From an uncultured Acidobacteriia bacterium (GTDB lineage: Bacteria; Acidobacteriota; Terriglobia; Bryobacterales; Bryobacteraceae): DNA of 64,000 nucleotides. Position numbers and translations under genes: made by a program. The notes under the pieces were generated by a model. That model was not told where the DNA came from. It saw nothing but the letters and a program-made list of their open reading frames with translations, and searched no databases. The stretch spans positions 1 through 64,000 of the forward strand of contig CAIVVT010000056.1 of assembly GCA_903909435.1 (NCBI GenBank), in the 5' to 3' direction. Positions 17,778 through 27,281 of this stretch are shown one piece after another. Numbering within the stretch: position 1 is the stretch's first letter; each line of letters begins with the position of its first letter.

Positions 17778-17924
17778 TTAGCTTAACTGCCTTATCGCTA
17801 AGAAGATACCGCCACACAGCGCGATTGCGACAATGCCGATCAGAACCCATTTCGTCATGCGCTGACGCAAAGTGCTGGACTCCTGATCGTCTTGCTTCAT
17901 GCGATCGTCGAGGGTTTCAAACAT
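17778..17924 (-). CDS. 48-residue single-helix membrane protein, hypothetical
   Basis: This short frame reads MFETLDDRMKQDD, then QRMTKWVLIGIVAIALCGG and ends IRQLS. The N-terminal half is charged and probably helical. Residues about 27-43 form one membrane helix. GGGAGG lies 8 bases before the ATG, and a terminator hairpin follows, so it looks like a genuine monocistronic gene. The topology (charged cytoplasmic helix plus C-terminal anchor) is like many small membrane regulators. No family is recognised. Confidence 0.6.
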   Translation of the reverse strand: MFETLDDRMKQDDQESSTLRQRMTKWVLIGIVAIALCGGIFLAIRQLS

Positions 17925-18198
17925 GGAATACGACCTCCCTTAAAGCGCGGTTGCTTACGCTGGCCATCACTCGCAAGCATCCCCATTCTATGCTGGTTCC
18001 GGGAGAAAATTGCAGAAATTATTGCAGTGTGAAATCAATGACTTGCGATTATTCTCACTGGACAAACCGCATGCCACGTTGATGTTTCAGGCTGGAATGT
18101 GCTAAAGGCAATGGAATCTTAAGCAGCCGGGACCTTGCGAGGGTGCGGGGATTCGCGCAGCTACGGGCAGCAGCAGTTCCGTGTGGAAGGGCTTCGGG

Positions 18199-19521
18199 TC
18201 AGCTCAGCCCCATCCGCTCGATCTTACGGTAGAGCGTTTTGCGCTCGATGCCCAAAATACGGGCCGCGCGGCTCTTATTGCCACTCGTTGCGGCCAGAAC
18301 CTTGCGAATCTGGTCGGCTTCGGCTTCGGCCAGCGTCTCCCCCGTGTCGGCGGCCGTGCGCGAAGAGCGCAACGCTTCCGCCACGGCGTCCTCAGTGATT
18401 CGTCCGTCCTGGGCCAGGATCACCAACCGTTCCATGACGTGCTGGAGTTGCCGCACGTTGCCGGGCCAGGTGGTCTCGCGGAGAGCGCGCAGGCCGCTTT
18501 CCGTCAAGCGGGCATCCAGGCCATAGCGCTCGTTGTAGCGCTTGAGAAACGCGCCGGCCAGCAATTGGACATCGCCGGGCCGCTCGCGCAGAGGCGGCAC
18601 TTGCACCCGCACGACGTCGAGCCGGTACCAGAGATCCTCCCGGAACTTACCCTCCTCGACCATTTTGGGAAGGTTCTTGTTGGTGGCGGCGACGATCCGG
18701 ACATCGACCTTGCGCGGACGATTTGAGCCGAGCGGGCGAATCTCCTTCTCCTGAAGGAATCGCAGCAGCTTGAGCTGGAAATTCAGATCGACCTCGCCGA
18801 CTTCGTCGAGGAACACCGTGCCGCCGCTGGCGGCTTCAAACACGCCGACGCGGTCCTGGTGCGCCCCCGTGTAGGCGCCCCGCATGGCGCCGAACAACTC
18901 GCTTTCGATGAGCGACGGGGCGAGCGAGGCGCAATCGACGGGCACGAAAGGCTTGGCGGCACGCGGAGAGTTCTTGTGAATCTCCTGGGCGATCAGCTCT
19001 TTGCCGGTGCCCGTCTCGCCCTCAATCAGCACCAGCGCGTCGGTGGGAGCGACGCGCGAGATGGTCTTGTAAATCTCGATCATGGACGGCGAGGAGCCGA
19101 TCATGCCCGTGTTTAGCGGCTCTTCCGGATCGATTTCGTCATCGTCCGGTCCGTTGTCGTCCGTGCCCGGGGCGGCGCGCCGGACGATATCGAGCAGATC
19201 GTCCATCTCAAAAGGCTTCGCGAGGTAGTCGAAAGCGCCGCCGCGCGTTGCCGCCATCACGGTCTCCATGGAGCCGCGTGCCGACATCAGAATCACGGCG
19301 CAATCCGGGTCTGCGGCGCGAGCGGCGCCCAGGATATCGAGGCCCGTACGGTCGTCAATGTAAATATCCGAGACGACCACTCGATAGCTCTGCGCCGCGA
19401 GTTTCTCAAAGGCTTCCCGGGTCGAGGCGACCGCGTCCACGGCGTAGCCCTCGAGGTCCAGGAACATGGAAACGGTCTGCCGAACCGAGTCGTCGTCCTC
19501 TACTAGCAGGATCGGAGTCAT
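18199..19521 (-). CDS. Sigma-54-dependent response regulator (NtrC family)
   Basis: A protein of 440 residues. The receiver domain (1-115) has Asp52 in VVSDIYIDD as the phosphorylation site and the lysine in YLAKPF. The AAA+ domain (about 137-365) has Walker A GETGTGKE (168-175), Walker B FLDEVGE, and the sigma-54 contact loop as GAYTGA (215-220), where GAFTGA is most usual. A Fis-type helix-turn-helix closes it ([20 protein letters not shown]). It would activate sigma-54 promoters after phosphorylation. It starts 12 bp after the CHASE2 kinase, its evident partner. Confidence 0.95.
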   Translation of the reverse strand: MTPILLVEDDDSVRQTVSMFLDLEGYAVDAVASTREAFEKLAAQSYRVVVSDIYIDDRTGLDILGAARAADPDCAVILMSARGSMETVMAATRGGAFDYLAKPFEMDDLLDIVRRAAPGTDDNGPDDDEIDPEEPLNTGMIGSSPSMIEIYKTISRVAPTDALVLIEGETGTGKELIAQEIHKNSPRAAKPFVPVDCASLAPSLIESELFGAMRGAYTGAHQDRVGVFEAASGGTVFLDEVGEVDLNFQLKLLRFLQEKEIRPLGSNRPRKVDVRIVAATNKNLPKMVEEGKFREDLWYRLDVVRVQVPPLRERPGDVQLLAGAFLKRYNERYGLDARLTESGLRALRETTWPGNVRQLQHVMERLVILAQDGRITEDAVAEALRSSRTAADTGETLAEAEADQIRKVLAATSGNKSRAARILGIERKTLYRKIERMGLS

Positions 19522-19533
19522 GCGATCCCTAGT

Positions 19534-21420
19534 CTATCTTGACTGGGGCAGGAGTACTGTAAACGCAGAGCCTTCCCCCGGTTTGCTGGTCACTTCAATC
19601 CGCCCGCCGTGCTGCGTAACGATCTGCTCGACGATGACCAGACCGATGCCCGTGCCGGTCTCGCCGCTCTGCACGGCGCGCTGCGAGCGGAAGAAGCGTG
19701 TGAACAAGTGCTTGAGATCGTCCTCGTCCATGCCGATGCCGTTATCCCGCACAGTGAGCGCCACCGCGTCGCGGCGCTCCGCCGCGGAGATCAGGACCTG
19801 CTTGCCGGGCGGCGAGTACTTGATGGCGTTGGTCAGCAGGTTGTAGAGCACGTACTCCATCAGCTCGCGGTCGATTGAAAGCGTGATCCCGCTCCCCGGC
19901 TCAACGACAATATCTATCTGCTTGCGCTCGGCGAGCGGGTGTGCGCGCTCGACCACGGGACCGATCAGATCGACCAGCGCAATGCTTTCCAGACGCAGTT
20001 CCATCTGCCCGGCGCTCATCTTCTCGACGTCGAGGAAAGTCGTGATCATCTTCGCCAGGCGGCGCGACTCGGACTGGATCACACCCGCAAGTTGACGCCG
20101 CTTGTCCTCCGGCAGGTTGTAGCGAGTGAGCAACTCGCCCGAGCCCTGAATCGCGGTCAGCGGCGTGCGCAGTTCATGCGCCACGAATCGAAAGGCGCGC
20201 TGGTAGCGGTCCGAGGTTTGCTCGGACACTTCGAGCCTCCGGCGTACAACGAAGAAGCGGTAGGAAAACGCGCCCAGGAAGGCGATCCAGGCCGTGGCCA
20301 CGGGGGCGGAAGCCGGCAGGATGGTATTGCCGCGAAAGGCCAACCAAGGCGCCAGATGGAGCAGCCCAACCACCATTGCCGAGGCGGGATAAGTCCAGCG
20401 TGGGGAGGTCAGGCAGAACAGCAGCGTGATGGCGGCTGCGCCGAGCAGAGAGAGCAGCAGCGGCGAGGTGAGTGACGCATCGTAGAGAAACTCACCTGAG
20501 GCCATGGTCTCGAATGCCTGGGCATGGAACTCTACGCCAGGCAGCGGGCGTTCCGTCGAAAGCGGTGTGAACAGGCGGTCCGACGACCCCGAGAGGGCAG
20601 TGACGCCGACGAAGACGACCTTCCCCGCTAGCGCCCTTCCGAGCCCCGGGTTGCGTAACAGTTCCGTGATGGAAACGTGCGGCGTGAGCGCAGCATCGCG
20701 GTAGTGGACCCGTAATGGCCGCCCCTCGTCCCAGCGCGACTCAATCAAGATCGGACCAACCCCGAGGTCGGTGGGGGAACTCTCGATGGTACGCACCCCG
20801 CCAGCAAGCCGCAACGCTTCCAGGGACAGGGCAAACCGGCGGCGCTGACCGGCAACGCGTTCGAGAGCGATGCGGCGATTCACGTTGTCATAGGGGCCTG
20901 GCAGGGCGTTGTCGTGACCAACTCCGGCGGCGAGTCCGGAAAATGCTGGCGGCGGGTCCTGCCACTCGCGGCCATCGGGCATCATCTCGCAGACCAGAAC
21001 GAGATTGCGCGTGTGGGCAAAGGCTCGCGCCAGTCGCGCGTCATCCGCCGGGTCTCCCGCTTCAACCAGAGTCAAATCGACAGCGACCACGCCCGGTGGA
21101 GCACTGGCCAGGAGTTCAAGCGCCTCGGCCAGCGTGGAGCGCAGGCCGCGGATTCCGCCGTGCTCGATGAAGGTTCGTTCGTCGAAGGCCAGGATGGCCG
21201 TCCGCCGCGCCGGTGTGGTCAGTGGCCTGAGGCGCGCCAACCAATCCTCCACATTGTTGTCGAACTGCCCGGCCAGCGAAGTGAACGACAATAGCGCCGC
21301 GCCCACGCTGGCCAGCAGGCCAATCGCGGAGTAGATCGCTCGATCGAGTGCCTTCGGTGACATGCTCCCTGCCACACTATACAAGCAGCGGCGGATGCGT
21401 TGCCGGAAGGCGTGTCCCAT
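19534..21420 (-). CDS. CHASE2-domain sensor histidine kinase
   Basis: A protein of 628 residues. An N-terminal membrane helix (about 27-50) leads into a periplasmic CHASE2 domain (about 55-320) with the typical TAILAFDERTF, VVAVDLTLVE and VVFVGVTALSGSSDRLFTP. Three membrane helices follow (about 325-395). The HisKA box is FVAHELRTPLTAIQG, and the HATPase has NLLTNAIKYSPPG, DNGIGM and GTGIGL. CHASE2 ligands are unknown. An internal ATG 19 codons later is an alternative start. It forms a two-component pair with the NtrC-type regulator 12 bp downstream. Confidence 0.94.
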   Translation of the reverse strand: MGHAFRQRIRRCLYSVAGSMSPKALDRAIYSAIGLLASVGAALLSFTSLAGQFDNNVEDWLARLRPLTTPARRTAILAFDERTFIEHGGIRGLRSTLAEALELLASAPPGVVAVDLTLVEAGDPADDARLARAFAHTRNLVLVCEMMPDGREWQDPPPAFSGLAAGVGHDNALPGPYDNVNRRIALERVAGQRRRFALSLEALRLAGGVRTIESSPTDLGVGPILIESRWDEGRPLRVHYRDAALTPHVSITELLRNPGLGRALAGKVVFVGVTALSGSSDRLFTPLSTERPLPGVEFHAQAFETMASGEFLYDASLTSPLLLSLLGAAAITLLFCLTSPRWTYPASAMVVGLLHLAPWLAFRGNTILPASAPVATAWIAFLGAFSYRFFVVRRRLEVSEQTSDRYQRAFRFVAHELRTPLTAIQGSGELLTRYNLPEDKRRQLAGVIQSESRRLAKMITTFLDVEKMSAGQMELRLESIALVDLIGPVVERAHPLAERKQIDIVVEPGSGITLSIDRELMEYVLYNLLTNAIKYSPPGKQVLISAAERRDAVALTVRDNGIGMDEDDLKHLFTRFFRSQRAVQSGETGTGIGLVIVEQIVTQHGGRIEVTSKPGEGSAFTVLLPQSR

Positions 21421-21534
21421 TCCAAGCGCGTCTGCGATAGACTCAGCCTCGGACCGGCAGCGCGATTTCAGGGTCCTGAGGCTGCGGTTGCGGGCCGGTC
21501 CAAGTCTGTGTTGGCGTTCTGAAGGAGACAGGCA

Positions 21535-22470
21535 ATGAACATCACCCGGCGCGCGTTAATTGGCAGCATTCCATTGATGGCCGCAACCGCTGGCGCTGCA
21601 CTGGCGCAGCCGAAGACCAGGATGAAGATCTACCTTTCTTGCGGCGCCATCGGCGTGAAAGCCTCGATGAGCCAGGCTCTGGGCTACGCCGCTAAGTACG
21701 GCTTCGAGGCGATTGAGGCCGACGCCGGTTGGCTCACCTCGGCTTCCGGCAGCGACGTTGCCCGTTTTCTCGACCAGATGAAAGAGCGGCGGATTGCCTG
21801 GGCTCAGGCCGGCTTGAACGTGGAGTTCCGCAAGAGCGAAGCCGACTTCAAGGACGGTATGAAAGCCCTGCCGGCCACCGCAAAAGCGCTGCAGCGCGCT
21901 GGTGTGGAGCGCGTTGGCACCTGGCTGATGCCCACCCACCCCGAGCTGACGTACCTCGAGAATTTCAAGCAGCACGCGCGGCGCTTACGGGAAGCGGCGG
22001 TCGTGCTCGGAGACCAGGGCTGCCGCCTGGGGATGGAATATGTCGGACCGAAAACGCTCTGGGCGTCCAGCCGCTACACCTTCATCCACAGCATGCGCGA
22101 GATGAAGGAACTGATCGCGGAGATGGGTGTGAAGAATGCCGGCATGGTCCTCGATACCTGGCACTGGTACACCTCCGGCGAGACCACAGCCGATCTCAAG
22201 ACGCTCACCAACCACGACATTATCAGCGTGGATATGAACGACGCACCCGTTGGGATTCCCGTGGATCAGCAGGAGGACGGCAAGCGCGAACTCGTGTGCG
22301 CCACTGGCGTCATCGACGTGGCGGGCTTCCTCAATGCACTGAACTCGATTGGCTGCGATGCACCGGCGAGATGCGAGCCGTTCAATGCGCCGCTGCGGGC
22401 GATGCAGCCGGATCAGGCCTTACAGACGACGATCACTGCGATGAAGAAGGCGTTTGCGCTGATCGCATAG
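21535..22470 (+). CDS. Tat-exported sugar phosphate isomerase/epimerase-like protein
   Basis: A protein of 311 residues. ITRRALIGSIPLMAATAGAALA is a Tat signal. The rest is a xylose-isomerase-like TIM barrel with KYGFEAIEAD, LGMEYVGPKT, GMVLDTWHWYTSGE and ISVDMNDAP providing the Glu, Asp and His metal ligands. Such barrels act on sugars, inositols or hydroxypyruvate, and the substrate here is unknown. GGAGA lies 8 to 9 bases upstream of the ATG. It is divergent from the CHASE2 kinase and converges with the polyamine/SPFH operon. Confidence 0.85.
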   Translation: MNITRRALIGSIPLMAATAGAALAQPKTRMKIYLSCGAIGVKASMSQALGYAAKYGFEAIEADAGWLTSASGSDVARFLDQMKERRIAWAQAGLNVEFRKSEADFKDGMKALPATAKALQRAGVERVGTWLMPTHPELTYLENFKQHARRLREAAVVLGDQGCRLGMEYVGPKTLWASSRYTFIHSMREMKELIAEMGVKNAGMVLDTWHWYTSGETTADLKTLTNHDIISVDMNDAPVGIPVDQQEDGKRELVCATGVIDVAGFLNALNSIGCDAPARCEPFNAPLRAMQPDQALQTTITAMKKAFALIA

Positions 22471-22479
22471 CTCAAGGAA

Positions 22480-24063
22480 TCAACCGCGACCCACCAGTCG
22501 CAGCACATGCTGTGCGGCAGTGACGCCCCGGTGCTGCGCTTCCTCAAACAGCGGCAGCGCGCTCAAGTCCGAATGGGCATAAACCAGCGTGCCCTGCGGT
22601 GTGGCGCGGCGTATTCGCTCGGGGTGGAACATCGACCCGGGCACGGGGCTCGGCATGGCGTGGCCGATGCGGTTGATGTCGATGCGGCTCACGCAATCGC
22701 GGATGTCGGGGTGTACCCGTTCGAGGTCGGCCAGGATGCGCTCGCGCCAGTAGTTCCAGTCGCCACCGAGCAGGACCCGCCGCATATCAGCCGGCGCTCC
22801 ACCGGCCAGAGCCCAGTAGAAAGTCCAGACCGTGCGGTTCGGCTGGCGGCCCAGGTTCTGGTGCGTCGCTACGACGTAGCCGAGCGTCGGCGAATCGTAT
22901 ACGACGTTGTCCCAGGCGGGCTCGGAGTCGTCCTCTTTGGGCCAATGCTCAAGCGTCAGATTGGCCACCAGCCACGGTGCATACGGCACTGGCCAGGCGG
23001 GCGGCTGCGGTTCGATCATCCACGACGCGAGCAGCATCGGGGCGGCGAAGATCACAGCCTCGGCATCGTACAGGACGCCTTCCGTATAGACCTGCCAGCG
23101 GTGTCCATTGGGGCGGATGTGGTGCACCATCGAACCCGTTTGGATATGCGCCGAAAGGCGGCCGATCAGGCGCCGGGCAATCCAGCCGTTGCCCTCGGGC
23201 CAGGTCAGCGGTCCCTTCTCGTCGGGCTCGCGCGAAGCGAAATAGTGCACGCCGGCCCAGGCCGAGACGCGCCCGGCTGCGGCGCCGTAGTCGTCGCGCG
23301 TACAGTAGTCCAGGTACCAGCGCAGGTAGGGCGAGTAGAGGCCTTCGCGTCGCATCCATTCGCCGAATGTGATGTTGTCCAAGTCGCGCGTGCCAGTCGT
23401 CTGATGCGCGGCGCCGTCCTCGGAGGGCACTCGGAAAGCGCCCGTTTCGCGCATCGCTTTCATGCGCTCGGCGAAGTGGCGGAACTGATCGAAATCCTCG
23501 CGGGCCATCCCGCTTTGCGGCTCGATGCCTTCCTGCCAGTGCCCGTTGATGAACAGTCGCTCCTGCTGCGAATGGCACAGCCAGCGTTCGTCCCAAACGC
23601 CATCCTTGAGCAGTCCGAGCTCGGTGCACAACTCGCGCACCAGCGTCGCCCGTTTGCCCGGCACGGGCAGGTAATGCGCGGCCCACGGGAAGGCCGTGAC
23701 GCCGTTCTCGCCCCAGCGGGCATTGCCTCCCGCGCGGTCTGCGAGTTCGAGCAGGACGAAGTCCTTGAAACTCCGCTTCTGCAGCCACCACGCGGCGGAG
23801 AGGCCGGCGATGCCCCCTCCGACGATGACGACAGGCACCTTCACGGTTCGCTGCGGGGCAGGGAATTGGGCGTGGTCGCGCAGCTTATGCCCGCGCTCCT
23901 GATCCTCGAAGACGAAGCCCCCCTCGATGCGTTGCGGCGCCTTGCGGGTCATGCCCAGCAGGGCAGGCGCGGCGAACGAACCGCTAACCAGACCGGCGGT
24001 GAAATCGCGGCGGGTGAGCTGCAGTGGAGGCTCACCACCCGTCAATGGATAATCTCGCGCCAT
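22480..24063 (-). CDS. FAD-dependent amine oxidase-like protein with Tat motif
   Basis: A protein of 527 residues. LTRRDFTAGLVSG near residue 16 followed by a hydrophobic stretch is a Tat-type signal. The Rossmann motif VVIVGGGIAGLSAAWWL opens an amine-oxidase/protoporphyrinogen-oxidase type FAD domain, with LLELADRAGGNAR completing the dinucleotide fold and a late HPERIRRATPQGTLVYAHSD. The start overlaps the stop of the spermidine synthase homologue by 22 bp, so it is the last gene of the eight-gene operon. Its location after decarboxylase and synthase suggests oxidation of the polyamine product, but that is inference. Confidence 0.85.
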   Translation of the reverse strand: MARDYPLTGGEPPLQLTRRDFTAGLVSGSFAAPALLGMTRKAPQRIEGGFVFEDQERGHKLRDHAQFPAPQRTVKVPVVIVGGGIAGLSAAWWLQKRSFKDFVLLELADRAGGNARWGENGVTAFPWAAHYLPVPGKRATLVRELCTELGLLKDGVWDERWLCHSQQERLFINGHWQEGIEPQSGMAREDFDQFRHFAERMKAMRETGAFRVPSEDGAAHQTTGTRDLDNITFGEWMRREGLYSPYLRWYLDYCTRDDYGAAAGRVSAWAGVHYFASREPDEKGPLTWPEGNGWIARRLIGRLSAHIQTGSMVHHIRPNGHRWQVYTEGVLYDAEAVIFAAPMLLASWMIEPQPPAWPVPYAPWLVANLTLEHWPKEDDSEPAWDNVVYDSPTLGYVVATHQNLGRQPNRTVWTFYWALAGGAPADMRRVLLGGDWNYWRERILADLERVHPDIRDCVSRIDINRIGHAMPSPVPGSMFHPERIRRATPQGTLVYAHSDLSALPLFEEAQHRGVTAAQHVLRLVGRG

Positions 24064-25538
24064 TCTTTCTCGTAGTACCGAACCAGCGACTGGTCGTTCA
24101 GGCGATTCGGCTCCGCGGGCACGGGTCCCATGTCCGGGGCAAAATCAAACAGCGCCGGCAGAGTCTTCGCATCGAGGTACCGCAGCCCGGCCGGAAGTTG
24201 CCCGGGCGGACGCCAGTCGCGGTCGCCTGCCAGCACGAAGCCCCATTCCCCGAACGCCGGGACGTAGGCGTGGTAGGGCCAGGCGCGAAAGCCCGCGCGC
24301 TTTAGCGTCTCGACGATGCACCAGTAACTCTGGCGGGCGAACATCGGCGAGGTGGCTTGCACCACGATCAAGCCGTTGGCCGAGACATGCTGCTTGAGCA
24401 GCCGGTAGAAGGCCGTGGTGAACAGCTTGCCCAACGAGTAGTTATTCGGATCGGGGAAGTCGGCGACGACGAAATCAAATGTGTCGTTGCTCTGCTCCAA
24501 CCACGGGAAGGCGTCTGCGTTCACCACCCGCACGCGGGGCGAATTCAGCGCATTCGCATTCAGCTTGGTCAACAACGGATGCGTGCGAAACAGTTCGGTC
24601 ATGGCCGGGTCGAGATCGACCAGCGTGATGGATTCGAGCGACGGGTATTTCAGCATCTCGCGCACGGCAAGGCCGTCGCCGCCGCCGAGGACCAGTGCGT
24701 GTTTGGCTCCGGCCAGCGACGCCAGGCCAGGATGCACCAGCGCCTCGTGGTAGCGGTACTCGTCCTTCGAACTGAATTGCAGATGCGCGTTCAGGTGCAG
24801 GCGATAGTCGTCTTTCCACTTGGTGAGCACGATGCGCTGGTAGGGCGTGGTGCGCGCCAGAATCACCTCGTCGGCATACAACGTCGCGTCCGCCGTGTCG
24901 GTGATCTTCTGTCCGTAAACGAAGCCGGCGACCAAGAGGGCGAGCACCCCGAAGCAGGCCGCGCGCTGCGGTGAGGCATGCGGCAGATGGCGGCGAAACA
25001 GCCACGTCGACCACAGCGCCACCAGCGCATTCAGCAAACCGAACGCCATCGCGCCGCGGACCAGTCCCATGCGCGGCACGACGAACAGCGGGAAGATCAA
25101 CGACGCTCCCAGCGCCCCCAGATAGTCGAAGGTCAGGACGTTGGAGACCAGCTCCTTGAAGTTGAAACGCTCCTGCAGAATTCGCATCAGGAGCGGGATT
25201 TCCAGACCGACCAGGACGCCTAGCAGGATCACCACAAGATAGAGCAGGAAGCGAAATCCGCCCGTCGAGGCGAAGGCGAAGAACAGCAGCGTCGATGAGA
25301 ATCCGCCGACCAGGCCGACCATCAGTTCGATGGCGATGAAGCGGGAAACCAGGGCGCGATCGAGGAAGCGCGAGAGCCAGCTCCCGATCCCCATGGCGAA
25401 CAGATAGCTGCCGATGATGGTCGAGAACTGGAAGACGCTGTCGCCTAACAGGTAGCTGGCGAGCGCGCCCGCGATCAGCTCGTACACCAAACCGCAAGCG
25501 GCAATCAGCAAAACCGAAAGGAAGAGGGCAACCGCCAT
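24042..25538 (-). CDS. Membrane-bound spermidine synthase-like aminopropyltransferase
   Basis: A protein of 498 residues. The first ~215 residues hold about seven membrane helices, beginning ALFLSVLLIAACGLVYELIAG. Then comes a spermidine synthase domain: ADATLYADEVILARTTPYQR, LHLNAHLQFSSKDEYRYHE, ALVLGGGDGLAVREMLKYP, TLVDLDPAM and VVADFPDPN, which holds the catalytic-loop Asp. The soluble enzyme moves the aminopropyl group of decarboxylated SAM onto a polyamine. The membrane fusion is a known variant. The SAM decarboxylase that would supply the donor is encoded four genes upstream in the same operon. Confidence 0.93.
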   Translation of the reverse strand: MAVALFLSVLLIAACGLVYELIAGALASYLLGDSVFQFSTIIGSYLFAMGIGSWLSRFLDRALVSRFIAIELMVGLVGGFSSTLLFFAFASTGGFRFLLYLVVILLGVLVGLEIPLLMRILQERFNFKELVSNVLTFDYLGALGASLIFPLFVVPRMGLVRGAMAFGLLNALVALWSTWLFRRHLPHASPQRAACFGVLALLVAGFVYGQKITDTADATLYADEVILARTTPYQRIVLTKWKDDYRLHLNAHLQFSSKDEYRYHEALVHPGLASLAGAKHALVLGGGDGLAVREMLKYPSLESITLVDLDPAMTELFRTHPLLTKLNANALNSPRVRVVNADAFPWLEQSNDTFDFVVADFPDPNNYSLGKLFTTAFYRLLKQHVSANGLIVVQATSPMFARQSYWCIVETLKRAGFRAWPYHAYVPAFGEWGFVLAGDRDWRPPGQLPAGLRYLDAKTLPALFDFAPDMGPVPAEPNRLNDQSLVRYYEKEWREIIH

Positions 25539-25553
25539 TAGTGGGCGTGCTTC

Positions 25554-25769
25554 CTAATGCACGGCGGAGGCGATGATGATGGCAATGCCGAGCGCCATCA
25601 GGCCGGCCAGCAGGGCCACGGCGACGTTCTGTTTCTCGACCACTTCCTTCCACAGGTGGAACGGCGTCAGCTTGTCGAGGACGAAGAAGCTGAGGACCAG
25701 AATGAACACGCCGAAGACCGCGTAGATCAAGGCGTTGAGCAACGAGCCCAAATGGAATTCGATAGGCAT
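25554..25769 (-). CDS. DUF350 domain membrane protein
   Basis: A protein of 71 residues with two membrane helices (LLNALIYAVFGVFILVLSFF and VALLAGLMALGIAIIIASA) separated by a loop KLTPFHLWKEVVEKQN, the DUF350 (UPF0719) pattern. I chose the ATG at 25767-25769, preceded by GGAAG. The longer frame needs a TTG at 25802. DUF350 genes are often found beside PspA, SPFH and spermidine synthase genes in stress operons. The gap to the synthase gene is 15 bp. Confidence 0.85.
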   Translation of the reverse strand: MPIEFHLGSLLNALIYAVFGVFILVLSFFVLDKLTPFHLWKEVVEKQNVAVALLAGLMALGIAIIIASAVH

Positions 25770-25788
25770 TGGATGCTGCTTCCTTCCG

Positions 25789-25995
25789 CTATTTTCCGCC
25801 AAACGAAGAGTGCGAGCCGCCGAAGTCGGGGCGCAAGGCGCTGGGGTTCTCCCGGATGGTGCGCGGGATGCCGGGCATGAATCCGCTGCGGTGGGAGGCC
25901 GACCCGAAGGAACCCAGTGAGAAGCCGCTCCACTGCACCAGACTCATCAGGCCGAGCATCGCGAAACCGAAGATCGAGTAAGGACGATTGTTCAT
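25789..25995 (-). CDS. Small membrane protein of the SPFH/polyamine operon
   Basis: A protein of 68 residues. One hydrophobic helix (YSIFGFAMLGLMSLVQW, about 6-22) is followed by a Gly/Ser-rich tail with SHRSGFMPGIPRTIRENP and ending GGSHSSFGGK. The N-terminus is short, so the tail position is probably periplasmic or cytosolic depending on insertion. No family is known to me. It lies 2 bp after the large DUF4178 gene and 19 bp before DUF350, which argues that it is a real part of the operon. Confidence 0.65.
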   Translation of the reverse strand: MNNRPYSIFGFAMLGLMSLVQWSGFSLGSFGSASHRSGFMPGIPRTIRENPSALRPDFGGSHSSFGGK

Positions 25996-25997
25996 GC

Positions 25998-27281
25998 TCA
26001 GGAGCCTCCCCCGTAATCGCTTTCACTCCAGCGCCGCGATTCGAAGCCGGACGCCTGGAGCGTCGCCACGATGGGCGGAATCAGCAGCAGGATCAAGGCG
26101 AACCAGACCCAACCCGCACCCTTGGCTTCGCGGCGGACCTTGATCTCGTAGGCGCCCGGGCGCTTCTCTTCATTCACTTCCGGCTCCAGTCGAACGGCCC
26201 ACGTCCCCGGCGCGAGCTTGCCCGAGCGGTACTCGTCCCGCCAGCCCGAGGATTTTTGCCCCTGCTCCACCAGCCCTAGTGGAACGGTGCGCGAGGTCGA
26301 GCGGTCAACGAGCGAAGCCTGGAGCGCGGGCGCATCGGAGTCGGTGGCTTTCACCTCCACCGTGAGCGCGCTCTCGGTATCCTTCACGTCGAAGCTGCCG
26401 GTGAATGCCGCGGGCGCGGCGACGCCTTCCGCCGGAGTCATGCGTACGGTTTCCGAGAGAAATTGCCTGCCTGTGGAAATCACGTTGAACAGCAGCAGGA
26501 CGCCGAGCCAGACGACCGCGAGCTTCAGGAAGTCGCCCCACAAATGCCGCACCTTTTGCGGGTAGGGTGAAGGCTGATTGGGTGAGATGCCATCGACGCG
26601 CGGCGGTTCGCCTGCCAGTCCGAACGCTTTCCACACGTCCACGCCGGCGATGTAGTCGCCTCCCGACCAGTTGATCTCGCCGGCGCTCACCTCGCGCGAG
26701 AGCACGCGGGGCGGGGCGATGAAGTCGTCAAACTCGACCTGTTCGCCAGCCTGAACGGCCCACGGGAACTCGCCCATCACGAAGGTGGTAGTAGCGGTGG
26801 CGTGCTGGTAATGGCGGTAGGTGACGGTCCCGCTCACGGCGGCTTTGCGGCCCGCCTCGATGGTGTAGCGCGGAACCCCGGCCAGGGCGCGTACGAAGTT
26901 CCAGTGGCCGTTGTACAGGGTGAGATAGCGGAAGCCCGCGTAAGGGTTAAACAGCAGGTACTCGTGCCATGAGTAAGCCAGGCCGTCCGACCAGGTGGTC
27001 CGGACCTGGAAGCCGATCACCTCGTAAGGCACCTCGCCAAACTTGCCGCGCGTGCCGAGCGGCAGCACCGGCCGGGCACGCATCTGCTCGTCGAAGCGGG
27101 CGAGAATCTGAAGCTCCGGAGAGGTGGCGTCAATCACGGACAGGCATTGAATGCAAACCGCCGTGCGCGTGTGGGCAAAGCCGCGCAACTCCACCGTGCC
27201 CCCGCAGTTGGGGCAGGTGATCGGCTTGGCGCCTTTGACGACCGCTGGCTCGACTACGGGTCCGCTCATGGGCTCTACCAT
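25998..27281 (-). CDS. DUF4178 protein with zinc ribbon and membrane helices
   Basis: A protein of 427 residues. An N-terminal zinc ribbon has ITCPNCGG and AVCIQCLSV. A DUF4178 domain at about 70-215 shows VIGFQVRTTWSDGLAYSWHE and YHWNFVRAL-like beta strands. One membrane helix lies near 255-275 (FLKLAVVWLGVLLLFNVIS), then a beta-rich domain and a final helix WVWFALILLLIPPIVATL. The start overlaps the preceding gene by 7 bp. DUF4178 proteins accompany SPFH and SAM decarboxylase genes in other bacteria. Their biochemical role is unknown. Confidence 0.85.
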   Translation of the reverse strand: MVEPMSGPVVEPAVVKGAKPITCPNCGGTVELRGFAHTRTAVCIQCLSVIDATSPELQILARFDEQMRARPVLPLGTRGKFGEVPYEVIGFQVRTTWSDGLAYSWHEYLLFNPYAGFRYLTLYNGHWNFVRALAGVPRYTIEAGRKAAVSGTVTYRHYQHATATTTFVMGEFPWAVQAGEQVEFDDFIAPPRVLSREVSAGEINWSGGDYIAGVDVWKAFGLAGEPPRVDGISPNQPSPYPQKVRHLWGDFLKLAVVWLGVLLLFNVISTGRQFLSETVRMTPAEGVAAPAAFTGSFDVKDTESALTVEVKATDSDAPALQASLVDRSTSRTVPLGLVEQGQKSSGWRDEYRSGKLAPGTWAVRLEPEVNEEKRPGAYEIKVRREAKGAGWVWFALILLLIPPIVATLQASGFESRRWSESDYGGGS

